From Pseudonocardiales bacterium (lineage in GTDB: Bacteria > Actinomycetota > Actinomycetes > Mycobacteriales > Pseudonocardiaceae), in NCBI GenBank assembly GCA_013695005.1, contig JACDBJ010000066.1, positions 1-8,943 on the forward strand: a DNA stretch of 8,943 nucleotides, in the 5' to 3' direction. Positions 1 through 6,210 of this stretch are shown in pieces. Each line of letters starts with the position of its first letter. Position 1 is the stretch's first letter. The notes beneath the pieces are model-generated. The model did no database searches. It was given only the letters and a program-made list of their open reading frames with translations, and was not told where the DNA came from. A program made the translations under genes and the position numbers.

Positions 1-191
1 GATCACCACCTCGACCAGCCCGTGCAAGGGAGAGGCCGGCTGGGGATTCGCGCTTTGCGGGACCGGTACGGAACGGGTTACCACGGAGCGTCTGCGGCCG
101 TCGATATCGCCCCAGGTCAGCGATGGCGCCGCGGTCAGGAGCACAGCTCCTGCGCAAGGACCTCCGCGCCAAGGAGGCCGCCGCCACGTAG
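1..191 (+). pseudogene. Possible degraded 3' end of an acyl-CoA synthetase-like (AMP-binding) gene
   Basis: One forward frame is open from the window edge to a TAG at 189-191 and ends with the residues APRSGAQLLRKDLRAKEAAA. AMP-binding enzymes of the acyl-CoA synthetase class commonly end with a PRSGAGKLLRKDLRA-like motif carrying the catalytic A10 lysine. Here the GK pair is replaced by a single Q, so the lysine is absent. In a neighbouring frame, about 70-115 reads GTGYHGASAAVDIA, loosely like the GYKVPxSVEFVD stretch that normally precedes that motif. This suggests at least one frameshift. A hairpin just after the TAG fits a gene end. The gene body lies outside the window and the match is short, so this could be chance. 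Confidence 0.3.
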
Positions 192-193
192 CG

Positions 194-206
194 GCCTCGG
201 GGAGGC
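194..206 (+). terminator. Small hairpin after the left-edge reading frame
   Basis: GCCTC (194-198), a GGG loop (199-201) and GAGGC (202-206) form a perfect 5-bp stem that a G-U pair can extend. It starts 3 nt after the TAG at 189-191. There is no U tract, so it is at best a weak, actinobacterial-style terminator. The rest of 192-330 shows no gene. The only other signal I can support there is the GAGGAG ribosome-binding site at 321-326 of the lipoprotein gene. Confidence 0.3.
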
Positions 207-330
207 TCAGACGGCGTACGGCCCGAACCGGCCCCATGCCACAAGGCGGACGCGCTTGCCAATCACCCCGGTCTGCCGCGAGGCTGCTGTCACCGCAGCG
301 AGGTGGGCACCGGACTCGAAGAGGAGCGCC

Positions 331-957
331 ATGCGACGACGGAGTGCGCGCCGCCTCACCGCGGCAGGAGCCGCCCTGGCGGTCGGGTTACTGACTGTCG
401 CCTGCTCCAGCCAGATTCAGGGCACCGCCCAACCTGGCGCCGGCCCCGCGAGCACCACTACGACGACAAGCGCAGCGCCGTCGGGGCTGCTGGAGTCGCA
501 GCCGTTCGCCGGCTCCGGGTTCACGATCCGCGCACCACGGGGCTGGAACGTGGACCGCAGCGGCGCGCTCGGCGCAGACGTGATCTTCCGCAACCCGCGG
601 GCCGACCCGATCGGGACCGGCTCGTTCGCCGCGAACATCAACATCCTCAGCCCGCCGGCGAGCGGCACGCTCGACGATGTCGTCCAGTCCCTCAAGTCGG
701 AGATCAACCGGCAGCTGCCGGACTTCCAGGTCGTGGACGACGAGGCGGCGCGCACCACATCCGGCCTGGACGCCTACTTCTACGGTGGCACGTTCACCCA
801 GACCGCCCAGCTCGCCGAGCAACTGCGTGACCTGCGGCTGATCGTGTTAGACGGCACCACCGCGTACGTGATCAGCGGCACCACGCTGGCCTCCACGTAC
901 TCCCGGTACGAGCCGGCGATCAGGGCCTCATTGCTGAGCTTCGCGGCGAGCCCTTGA
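331..957 (+). CDS. Secreted lipoprotein, LpqN-like
   Basis: The 208-residue product starts at ATG 331, preceded by GAGGAG at 321-326. The frame is open further upstream, but only this start places a signal peptide at the N-terminus: Arg-rich residues 1-8, a hydrophobic core at about 11-22, and lipobox LTVAC with the lipidated cysteine at 25. A low-complexity linker follows (GTAQPGAG, then a Thr run at about 42-46), typical of lipoproteins spanning to the envelope. Residues 62-205 form one globular domain beginning GFTIRAPRGW, with later NINIL, DAYFYGG and YVISGT segments. This layout resembles the LpqN/LpqT (PsbP-fold) lipoproteins of actinobacteria; that assignment is from pattern memory. 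The role is unknown, and it is expected on the outer face of the membrane. The stop overlaps the TTG start of the EamA gene by 4 nt (TTGA), suggesting coupled translation. Confidence 0.85.
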   Translation: MRRRSARRLTAAGAALAVGLLTVACSSQIQGTAQPGAGPASTTTTTSAAPSGLLESQPFAGSGFTIRAPRGWNVDRSGALGADVIFRNPRADPIGTGSFAANINILSPPASGTLDDVVQSLKSEINRQLPDFQVVDDEAARTTSGLDAYFYGGTFTQTAQLAEQLRDLRLIVLDGTTAYVISGTTLASTYSRYEPAIRASLLSFAASP

Positions 958-1862
958 CGGCTGAGCCCGCGCACTCGCCGGCCGGGGAACGGATGGCGCT
1001 GCTCAGCTTCGTCGGTAGCGCCGTATTCGCCGGCGCGAACGCCGTCGGAATCCGCTTCAGCAACCGCGAGCTGGCACCCCTGTGGGGAGCAGGGCTGCGG
1101 TTCGGGATCGCGGCGGCGCTGCTCGTCGCGGCGATGGTGGCGATGCGGCTGGAGTTGCCGCGCGGACGCGACCTCGGCGGTGCGGTGCTCTATGGGTTGC
1201 TGAACTTCGCCGGGGCGTTCGCGTTGGCCTACTACGCGCTCCTGGAGATGCAGGCCGGGATCGGCCAGACCCTGCTCGCGCTCGTGCCGCTGGCGACGCT
1301 GCTGGTCGCGGTGCTGGTGCGCCAAGAGCAGCTGCGGGTGATGGCGCTGGTTGGAACGCTGCTGGCGCTGGCGGGCGTAGCGCTGGTGGCGCGGGCGCCG
1401 CTCGGGGCGGGGCTGCCACCGCTGTCACTCATCGCGGCGCTGGGCAGCGTGGTGTGCTTCGCGGTTGCCGCAGTGGTGGTCCGGCGCTTCCGCGGCGTCC
1501 ACCCGGTGACGATGAACGCCGTCGGCATGTCCAGCGGCGCCGCCGTGCTGATCGCAGCGTCGCTGCTGGCCGGTGAGCGGCAGGCCTTGCCGCGGCTGGC
1601 CGCGACCTGGCTTGCGCTCGGCTACCTCGTGGTGCTCGGCTCGGTGCTGGTGTTCCTGCTCTACCTCCGGGTGGTGCAGCAGTGGAGCGCGTCCCGCGCC
1701 GCGTACATCTTCGTGCTCGCCCCGTTCGTCACCGTGCTGCTGTCGGCCTGGCTGGATAGCGAGGCTGTCGGTTGGGGGCTGGTCCTCGGCGGCGCACTGG
1801 TGCTGCTCGGCGTCTACGTCGGTGCGCTCCGGCCGGCGGCTCACAGTCGGACGGTGGCGTGA
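954..1862 (+). CDS. EamA/DMT-family transporter
   Basis: This is a 302-residue inner-membrane protein of the drug/metabolite transporter superfamily. Two tandem EamA repeats are visible at about 15-146 and 157-291, together giving about ten hydrophobic helices. Typical features are the YYALLEMQAGIGQTLLALVPL stretch at the end of repeat 1 and the matching RAAYIFVLAPFVTVLLSAWL stretch in repeat 2. Family members export amino acids, nucleosides or other small metabolites; the substrate cannot be read here. I chose TTG 954 because it overlaps the upstream stop as TTGA. ATG 993, preceded by GGGGAA and placed just before the first helix, is an equally plausible start and would shorten the protein by 13 residues. 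The 3' end overlaps the next GTG by 4 nt (GTGA). It is probably cotranscribed with its neighbours; whether the transporter and the SDR share a substrate is speculation. Confidence 0.88.
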   Translation: MTAEPAHSPAGERMALLSFVGSAVFAGANAVGIRFSNRELAPLWGAGLRFGIAAALLVAAMVAMRLELPRGRDLGGAVLYGLLNFAGAFALAYYALLEMQAGIGQTLLALVPLATLLVAVLVRQEQLRVMALVGTLLALAGVALVARAPLGAGLPPLSLIAALGSVVCFAVAAVVVRRFRGVHPVTMNAVGMSSGAAVLIAASLLAGERQALPRLAATWLALGYLVVLGSVLVFLLYLRVVQQWSASRAAYIFVLAPFVTVLLSAWLDSEAVGWGLVLGGALVLLGVYVGALRPAAHSRTVA

Positions 1863-2571
1863 CCGGGCAGCAGCAGGACCAGCGGCGGGTGATCGTCACC
1901 GGCGGCCGCGGGACGATCGCCGGCGAGATCGTCCCACTGCTGCCGGACACCTGGGCGATCACCTCGACCGGCAGGCACGCCGAGGCGTCGACCCCCCTGG
2001 ACATCACCGATCTCGACGCGTGCCGGGCGGTGTTCCAGGGCGCCGACGCGGTGGTGCACCTCGCGGCGGTGTCCGAGCCCGACTCGAACTGGAGGAGCTG
2101 CTGCCGGCGAACGTGATCGGCTGCTACAACGTCGCCAGGGCGGCCGCCGACGCCGGAGTGCGCCGGCTGGTGCTGGCCGGAAGCGTGCAGGCGGTCATGG
2201 CCTACCCGCGCGGCTACCAGGTGCGGCCCGGCGACGCGCCGCGGCCGAAGAACCTCTACGGCGCAACCAAGGCGTGGGCCGAGGCCGTCGGCTCGTGGAT
2301 CAGCGAGACGTCGGCGACCTCGGCAGTCGTCCTGCGGCTGGGGAACTTCGAGACCGAGCCGCCACGAGTCCCGGCCGGGCAGCTGCCGGGCGTCGCGGAG
2401 TGGCTCAGCCCGCGGGACTGCGCCGGCTTGATCCGCGCCGCGGTGGAGTGGCCCGGCAGCGGCTACCTGGTCGCGAGCGCAGTGTCGGCTAACCGGTACC
2501 CGCACCTGGAGATCACGCAGACCGCGGCGACGCTGGGCTACCACCCGGTGGACGACGGCTGGTCGAGCTGA
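1859..2571 (+). pseudogene. NAD(P)-dependent epimerase/dehydrogenase (extended SDR, uronate-dehydrogenase-like), frameshifted
   Basis: Starting at GTG 1859, the first frame encodes a Rossmann N-terminus: VIVTGGRGTIAG, the dinucleotide-binding glycine motif at residues 11-22, then LDITDLDACRAVFQGADAVVHLAAVSEPDSNW. It then runs into TGA at 2114-2116. From about 2093 a different frame continues the same fold: EELLPANVIGCYNVARAA, the SDR catalytic Y-x-x-x-K in LYGATKAWAE (Tyr codon 2257-2259, Lys codon 2269-2271), LRLGNFETEPP, WLSPRDCAGL and a LGYHPVDD ending. Adding one G after 2092 restores NWEELLPANV and a 237-residue protein of normal length for the uronate dehydrogenase-like subgroup (oxidation of hexuronates to lactones). 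All recognisable motifs survive, so it is either a recent pseudogene or a sequencing error. It overlaps the transporter stop by 4 nt, a sign of coupling. The substrate is not established. Confidence 0.85.
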
Positions 2572-2588
2572 CGCGCCGCGCGTTGGTT

Positions 2589-2609
2589 GCCACTCGTGTG
2601 GCTTTTCTT
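2589..2609 (+). terminator. Rho-independent terminator closing the lipoprotein-EamA-SDR operon
   Basis: GCCAC (2589-2593), loop TCGT (2594-2597) and GTGGC (2598-2602) form a perfect 5-bp stem. It is followed at once by TTTTCTT (2603-2609), a real T tract and rare in this GC-rich window. It lies 17 nt after the SDR stop. This is the clearest intrinsic terminator in the window. Confidence 0.7.
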
Positions 2610-2641
2610 GCTCCCAGCGTATGTTCTGCCGCACGAGTGGC
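2589..2641. repeat. 14-bp inverted repeat around a 25-nt loop
   Basis: The left arm GCCACTCGTGTGGC (2589-2602) and right arm GCCGCACGAGTGGC (2628-2641) are complementary at 13 of 14 positions; the exception, T2599 with G2631, is a G-U wobble in RNA. The central 10 bp of the match are perfect. Each arm can also fold on itself as a short stem with a 4-nt loop, and the left one is the terminator described separately. The repeat ends about 40 nt before the putative DUF2784 -10 element, so it could also act as an operator or an alternative-folding element. Confidence 0.75.
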
Positions 2642-2681
2642 GAGGCGGCTCGAGGTGGTGAGCTGAACGGAGCTGCGCGGT

Positions 2682-2705
2682 TAGGCTCAAGGCGTAGCGG
2701 GGAGG
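2682..2705 (+). promoter_or_regulatory. Putative promoter -10 and ribosome-binding site for the DUF2784 gene
   Basis: TAGGCT at 2682-2687 fits the actinobacterial -10 pattern TAnnnT. A start of transcription near 2694 would leave a leader of about 20 nt containing GGGGAGG (2699-2705), a strong Shine-Dalgarno 8 nt before GTG 2714. No convincing -35 hexamer is seen. The RBS is solid; the promoter is a motif match only. Confidence 0.45.
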
Positions 2706-2713
2706 TGGCTGCC

Positions 2714-3169
2714 GTGGGTTATCGGGTGCTCGCCGAGGCCACCATGCTTGTGCACTTCACGGTGCTCACGTACATCATCTTCGGCGGCTTCCTGGCCTGG
2801 TGGCGGCGGTGGCTGATCGTGCCGCACGTCGTGATGGCAACGTGGGGCCTACTCAGCATCACCGTCGGCGTTGAGTGCCCGCTCACCGTGGTGGAGGACT
2901 GGGCGCGGCGCAACGCCGGGGAAGAAGGCCTGGGTCGCGGATTCATCGACACCTACCTCACGGGGGTGATCTACCCGCCGGAGCACGTGCTCACGATCCA
3001 GCTGCTCATGACCGGCATCGTCGCGGCGTCCTGGCTCGGCCTGGCGGTCCTGTACCTGGCCAAGCGGCGTCGGCGGGCCGTCGTGCAGCCGGACCCAGAC
3101 GCGGATGGTGGTGCCGGTCTCGTCGGAGTGCATCCGGACCAGGTCGCAGACGTCGTGCACAAGCCGTAG
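2714..3169 (+). CDS. DUF2784 domain membrane protein
   Basis: The 151-residue product carries hydrophobic segments at about 8-30, 33-52 and 95-116. Between them is the hallmark VGVECPLTVVEDWARR (about 51-66), with an invariant-looking E-C-P-L-T and a downstream FIDTYLTGVIYP segment, as in DUF2784 proteins. The function of this family is unknown; it is expected in the cytoplasmic membrane. I chose GTG 2714 because GGGGAGG sits 8 nt upstream and this puts the first helix near the N-terminus. The frame is open further 5' and GTG 2705 is possible but lies inside the RBS. The conserved part ends near LYLAKRRRR (about 113-121). The last 30 residues are low in character and lie over the antisense RsbA-like gene, so they may be readthrough into that gene's complement. 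Confidence 0.85.
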   Translation: MGYRVLAEATMLVHFTVLTYIIFGGFLAWWRRWLIVPHVVMATWGLLSITVGVECPLTVVEDWARRNAGEEGLGRGFIDTYLTGVIYPPEHVLTIQLLMTGIVAASWLGLAVLYLAKRRRRAVVQPDPDADGGAGLVGVHPDQVADVVHKP

Positions 3170-4072
3170 GCCGCGCGGTCGGACGTCGAACGGTGTCGCC
3201 GGCCTACGCCCGACCAGTGGGTCGAGGATGTGGCCGCTGTCCTGCACCTCGCAGGCGACCCAGTCGCCCTCCTGCCAGATCGTCAGGATGCCCGGCCGGT
3301 GGGTGTGCACGATCGTGTTCATGACGATCTCGTCCACCGCCAGCAGCAGGTCGGCGAGCTGGCCGGCCTCCATGCCGGCGCTACGCCCCGCACCGTGGAC
3401 GAAGCGCCGCACGGTGCGTGGCGTCGCTGCCGCGTCGATCAGAATCGTGTCGCCAACCACGGGCGGTTCGGGCAGCGGCCGGTTGTAGTCCTGCGCCACG
3501 TGCATCGGGTCGCCGTAGCTCGCGCTGTTGGCGGGCCGCCCGCCCTGCACGATGACCGGGTGCGTGCGGGCGGCGTCCATCAGGACGCTGGGAGCGAGGG
3601 CGACCGCGTTGTACGGGCAGAGCAGGCTGGCGTTCTGCCCGGTGAACGAGAGGTTGACCAACGCCTCGTGCTGGATGCACGCGGGATATTCCATCGCCGT
3701 GCGGCCGGGCCAGGTCGCCTCCGCGATGATCCGCACCGGCCGCCCGGCGTGCTCGTCGAGGAACGGCCGCAGCACGCCGGAGATGACCCTGCCCGGGTTG
3801 CGGCCCGCGATCGACATGTCGAGGAAGCTGACCCGCTTGCCGGACTCGCCCAACCGGGCGCGCATCGGCGCGAGGTTCGGTCCGGGCACCGCCACGAGCA
3901 CCGGCTCCCCGGCAGTGAGCCCGCCGCGGACGAAGTCGAGGCAGTCGGCAAGGAACTCACCCGAGGTGCCGTAGAACAACGTCCTGTGCCGGAAGGCGTC
4001 GTGTGACGCTCGGGACAGCTGGCTCACTAGGCCCTCACCCGCCCCGGTTGTGGCCACCAGCTCAGTGATCAC
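2849..4072 (-). CDS. RsbA-type regulator: MEDS sensory domain + HATPase (anti-sigma-factor-like)
   Basis: The 407-residue product starts at GTG 4072 with AGGAG (plus-strand 4081-4085) 8 nt upstream. Residues about 29-190 match the MEDS/DcmR-type sensory domain: HRTLFYGTSGEFLADCLDFVRGG, then RIIAEATWPGRTAMEYPACIQHEALVN. Residues about 210-330 form a serine/threonine-kinase-type HATPase: AVDEIVMNTIVHTH is the N box (Glu248, Asn252), VQDSGHI is in the G1 position, and RGLRLVHDVCDLV is in the G2 position. In the RsbW/SpoIIAB-like group such domains bind or phosphorylate an anti-sigma antagonist; here the partner is unknown and no sigma-factor or STAS gene is in the window. The family fold ends near residue 330 (TTIRVWVRL). 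The remaining 77 residues run antisense through the DUF2784 gene and use fewer GC-ending codons (about 70% by my hand count), suggesting a lost original stop. It is divergent from the LysR gene. Confidence 0.85.
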   Translation of the reverse strand: MITELVATTGAGEGLVSQLSRASHDAFRHRTLFYGTSGEFLADCLDFVRGGLTAGEPVLVAVPGPNLAPMRARLGESGKRVSFLDMSIAGRNPGRVISGVLRPFLDEHAGRPVRIIAEATWPGRTAMEYPACIQHEALVNLSFTGQNASLLCPYNAVALAPSVLMDAARTHPVIVQGGRPANSASYGDPMHVAQDYNRPLPEPPVVGDTILIDAAATPRTVRRFVHGAGRSAGMEAGQLADLLLAVDEIVMNTIVHTHRPGILTIWQEGDWVACEVQDSGHILDPLVGRRPATPFDVRPRGLRLVHDVCDLVRMHSDETGTTIRVWVRLHDGPPTPLGQVQDRQAEPGRRDDAGHEQLDREHVLRRVDHPREVGVDESATQAFFPGVAPRPVLHHGERALNADGDAE

Positions 4073-4092
4073 GCACCGTACTCCTGATCTCT

Positions 4093-4130
4093 GTTCGGAC
4101 GATGCGCAGGCCGATGGAGTTCATCCGAAC
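4093..4130. repeat. 7-bp inverted repeat in the RsbA-like / LysR divergent gap
   Basis: GTTCGGA (4093-4099) and TCCGAAC (4124-4130) are perfect complements separated by 24 nt. They lie just upstream of the RsbA-like ribosome-binding site (CTCCT, 4081-4085). They may be an operator pair. Arms this short can arise by chance in GC-rich DNA. Confidence 0.35.
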
Positions 4131-4172
4131 GTCAGAGTCAAGCGACGTAGTCTGCGAGCTTTCGTCACAGCG

Positions 4173-4199
4173 CCGTCCCCGGACGGTCCAATGCTGGAC
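4173..4199. promoter_or_regulatory. Candidate operator: alternating GTCC/GGAC half-sites
   Basis: Four half-sites alternate within 25 nt: GTCC 4175-4178, GGAC 4181-4184, GTCC 4186-4189 and GGAC 4196-4199. They make two dyads, CCGTCC-CC-GGACGG (4173-4186) and GTCCA-ATGC-TGGAC (4186-4199). The cluster ends 31 nt before the LysR GTG. It is well placed for LysR autoregulation and for control of the divergent RsbA-like gene. It does not match the canonical T-N11-A LysR box. Regulatory role is inferred. Confidence 0.45.
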
Positions 4200-4230
4200 A
4201 GCGCGCCGGATCTCATCCACCGTTCGGGCC

Positions 4231-5115
4231 GTGACGACCAACGCACGGCTGCGTGCCTTCGTCGGGGTCGCGGACACCGGCTCGGTACGGGCGGCCGCTC
4301 GTCGGCTGTTCGTCACCGAGTCCTCGGTGTCCGCCGCGATCGCCGCGCTGGTGCGCGAGGTCGGCGTCCCACTGCTGGAGCGCGACGGCCGAGGGGTCCG
4401 GCTGACGCCGGCCGGCGAGCGCTACGTCGACTACGCCCGCACGATTCTCGGGCTGCACGACCAGGCGATGGCGGCCGCACGTGGCGAGTCCGCGCCGGAA
4501 CAGGGGCTGGTCCGGCTGGCGTCGGTCACGACCGCCGGTGAGCACGTGCTGCCGTATCTGCTGGCGTCATTCCGGACCACGCACCCGCTGATGCAGCTGC
4601 GGTTGGAGGTCGCGCCGCGGGACGTGGTGTGGCCGATGCTGGCGCACCATGAGGTCGACCTCGTAGTCGCCGGGCGGCCGCCGGACGAGCTGACCGCCAG
4701 GGTGCGGGCGGTGCGACCCAACTCGCTGGTCGTGGTCGGCGTCCCCGAGCTGGCCGGCGACTTCACGCCCGGCCGGGTCACCTGGCTGTTGCGTGAGATC
4801 GGGTCCGGCACCCGCTCGACGTGCCTCGCGCTGCTGCAGGGCCTCGAGGACGATCCGCCGCTGCTCACGTTCGGCTCGACCGGCGCGGTGGTGGCGGGAG
4901 CGGTGGCGGGCCTCGGCGTGACCCTCGTGTCGCGCGAGGCGGTCAGTGCGCACGTGGCCGACGGCCGGCTCGTCGAGCTACCCGTGCCGGGCACCCCGAT
5001 GGACCGGCCGTGGCACCTCGTCGCCGCCGAGGAGCTCACCCCCAGCGCGGAGCTGCTGGTCAAGCACCTGCTGGCCGACGCCGAAGGTGGCTGGCGGGTC
5101 GTCAGGCCTGGCTGA
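4231..5115 (+). CDS. LysR-family transcriptional regulator
   Basis: The 294-residue product has the standard LysR length. Residues about 5-64 form the winged helix-turn-helix: LRAFVGVADTGSVRAAARRLFVTESSVSAAIAALVREVGVPLLERDGRGVRLTPAGE. This is followed by a linker helix and a periplasmic-binding-like effector domain (about 92-285) with LREIGSGTRST and TFGSTGAVVAGAVAGLGVTLVSREAV. The latter resembles effector domains of CysB/CbbR-like members, but the ligand cannot be inferred. GTG 4231 was chosen because it places the HTH at the usual N-terminal position. No clear Shine-Dalgarno precedes it, and the frame stays open back to ATG 4102, which would add 43 residues of non-family sequence. It is divergent from the RsbA-like gene, the usual arrangement for a LysR target. 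The 3' end overlaps the antiporter frame by 14 nt, tail to tail. Confidence 0.9.
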   Translation: MTTNARLRAFVGVADTGSVRAAARRLFVTESSVSAAIAALVREVGVPLLERDGRGVRLTPAGERYVDYARTILGLHDQAMAAARGESAPEQGLVRLASVTTAGEHVLPYLLASFRTTHPLMQLRLEVAPRDVVWPMLAHHEVDLVVAGRPPDELTARVRAVRPNSLVVVGVPELAGDFTPGRVTWLLREIGSGTRSTCLALLQGLEDDPPLLTFGSTGAVVAGAVAGLGVTLVSREAVSAHVADGRLVELPVPGTPMDRPWHLVAAEELTPSAELLVKHLLADAEGGWRVVRPG

Positions 5116-6149
5116 TCTCCTGCGGCTTCGGGTCCGGCCGGCGGCGCAGGGTCCAGGTGGCCGCGGTGGGCAGCGTGACCACGGTGATGATCGCGGCCGT
5201 GATCAGGGCGGACGCCGTCGCCGGTGTGATCTGCCCGGCGGCGCCGGCCACCTGCACCACGGCGACGACGAAGGTCAGCTTGGTGGACAGCAACAGCCCC
5301 GCGGCGAGCACCTCACGCTTGGTGAGCATCCGGGCGAACAGCAGCGTCGGCAGCGCCCGGGTGGCCACCATCGCCACCAGCAGGATCGGCACCAGGACGA
5401 GGTCGGCAGCGCTGTCGGCCAGCGCGCCAAGATCGAACGTCACGCCTGTCGTGACGAAGAAGATCGGTACCAGCAGGCCGAACCCCACGACCTCCACCTT
5501 GGTGCGGGTCTCGCCGCCGCCGCCGTTCCGCTCGCCCCGGTCGCTGATCGCCGACACCGCGACGCCGGCGACGAACGAGCCGAGGATCGCCGACACAGAA
5601 GATCGCCAGGCCGCGCAACGTCGAGCCCAGCGTGGCGCCGTCGGCCGGCGCGATCACCGAGATCAGCGCGACCGAGGTGAAGTCGCCGAGCAACCCGCCC
5701 AGCAGGGTGAGCTGGCCCATCGGCGTGTTCAACATGCCGGTGTCCTTGAGGACCACCACGACGATGCCGAGCGAGGTCGTCAGCAGCGTCGCGACGATCA
5801 CCCCGACGTTGATGATCAACCCCGTCGCGTACAGCGCGACCGCAAGCCCGACCGCGATGCCCACCGAGAGAACGAAGGCCACCAGCCCGGTGACCAGCGC
5901 GTTGCCGCGCAGCACGTCGAGCCGGACCTCCATGCCCGCGACGAACAGCAGGTACGCCAGGCCGAGCGAGCCGAGCAGCTCGACGGTGGAGTCGAGGCGG
6001 ATCCACCCCAGCCCGGAGCTGCCGACCGCGATCCCGATCAGGATCATGGCCACCGCGTCCGGCACCGGCAGGCGCAGCAGGTCCATCAGGAGCGGTGCGA
6101 CGACGGCAACGCTGACGAGGGCGAACAGGTTGACGTAGTCGATCGGCAT
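5102..6149 (-). pseudogene. CPA2/KefB-like cation:proton antiporter, frameshifted with apparent internal deletion
   Basis: From ATG 6149 the first frame gives a polytopic antiporter N-half: YLLFVAGMEVRLDVLRG (about 66-82), the discontinuous helix TTSLGIVVVVLKDTGMLNTP (124-143), and GGLLGDFTSVALIS (151-164) with the ion-site aspartate 156. At LAIFC (about 181-185) the frame turns to nonsense. A second frame resumes at VSAILGSFVAGVAVSAI (from about 5596) and carries the C-half: VGFGLLVPIFFVTTGVTFDL, RALPTLLFARMLTKREVLAAG and STKLTFVVAVV, stopping at 5104-5102. From memory of the family, about 60 residues with two helix segments normally lie between LAIF and the SAxLGSFVAG motif. The joined length, about 348 residues against roughly 400, agrees with a deletion. 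A direct repeat GATCGCC (5585-5591, 5601-5607) brackets the junction. Family members exchange K+ or Na+ for H+ across the cytoplasmic membrane; this copy is probably inactive unless the data are wrong here. It is divergent from gpmA. Confidence 0.82.
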
Positions 6150-6172
6150 GCGCGCACCGCCTGACCTGCGGC

Positions 6173-6192
6173 GGCCACCGTCGTTGGTGGCC
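6173..6192. repeat. Hairpin-forming inverted repeat in the antiporter/gpmA gap
   Basis: GGCCACC (6173-6179), a 6-nt loop GTCGTT and GGTGGCC (6186-6192) form a perfect 7-bp stem, starting 24 nt upstream of the antiporter ATG. The setting between divergent genes favours an operator or a leader hairpin of the antiporter mRNA over a terminator. Confidence 0.5.
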
Positions 6193-6210
6193 CGCTTGAG
6201 CTAGCACGAT

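Noticed and set aside
22..330. N-terminal extension of the lipoprotein frame back to 22
   Set aside because: It would bury the signal peptide and lipobox internally; ATG 331 with GAGGAG gives a proper lipoprotein start.
4136..4141. TTGACT on the - strand as a -35 box for the RsbA-like gene
   Set aside because: At the right spacing (17 nt) the -10 position reads TCCATC, which is a poor match, so no promoter is called.
4821..6164. Long open + strand frame (447 codons) running from the LysR 3' half across the antiporter
   Set aside because: It is the complement and off-frame of two recognisable families, and its translation is low-complexity Arg/Ala/Gln-rich typical of GC-rich shadow frames.
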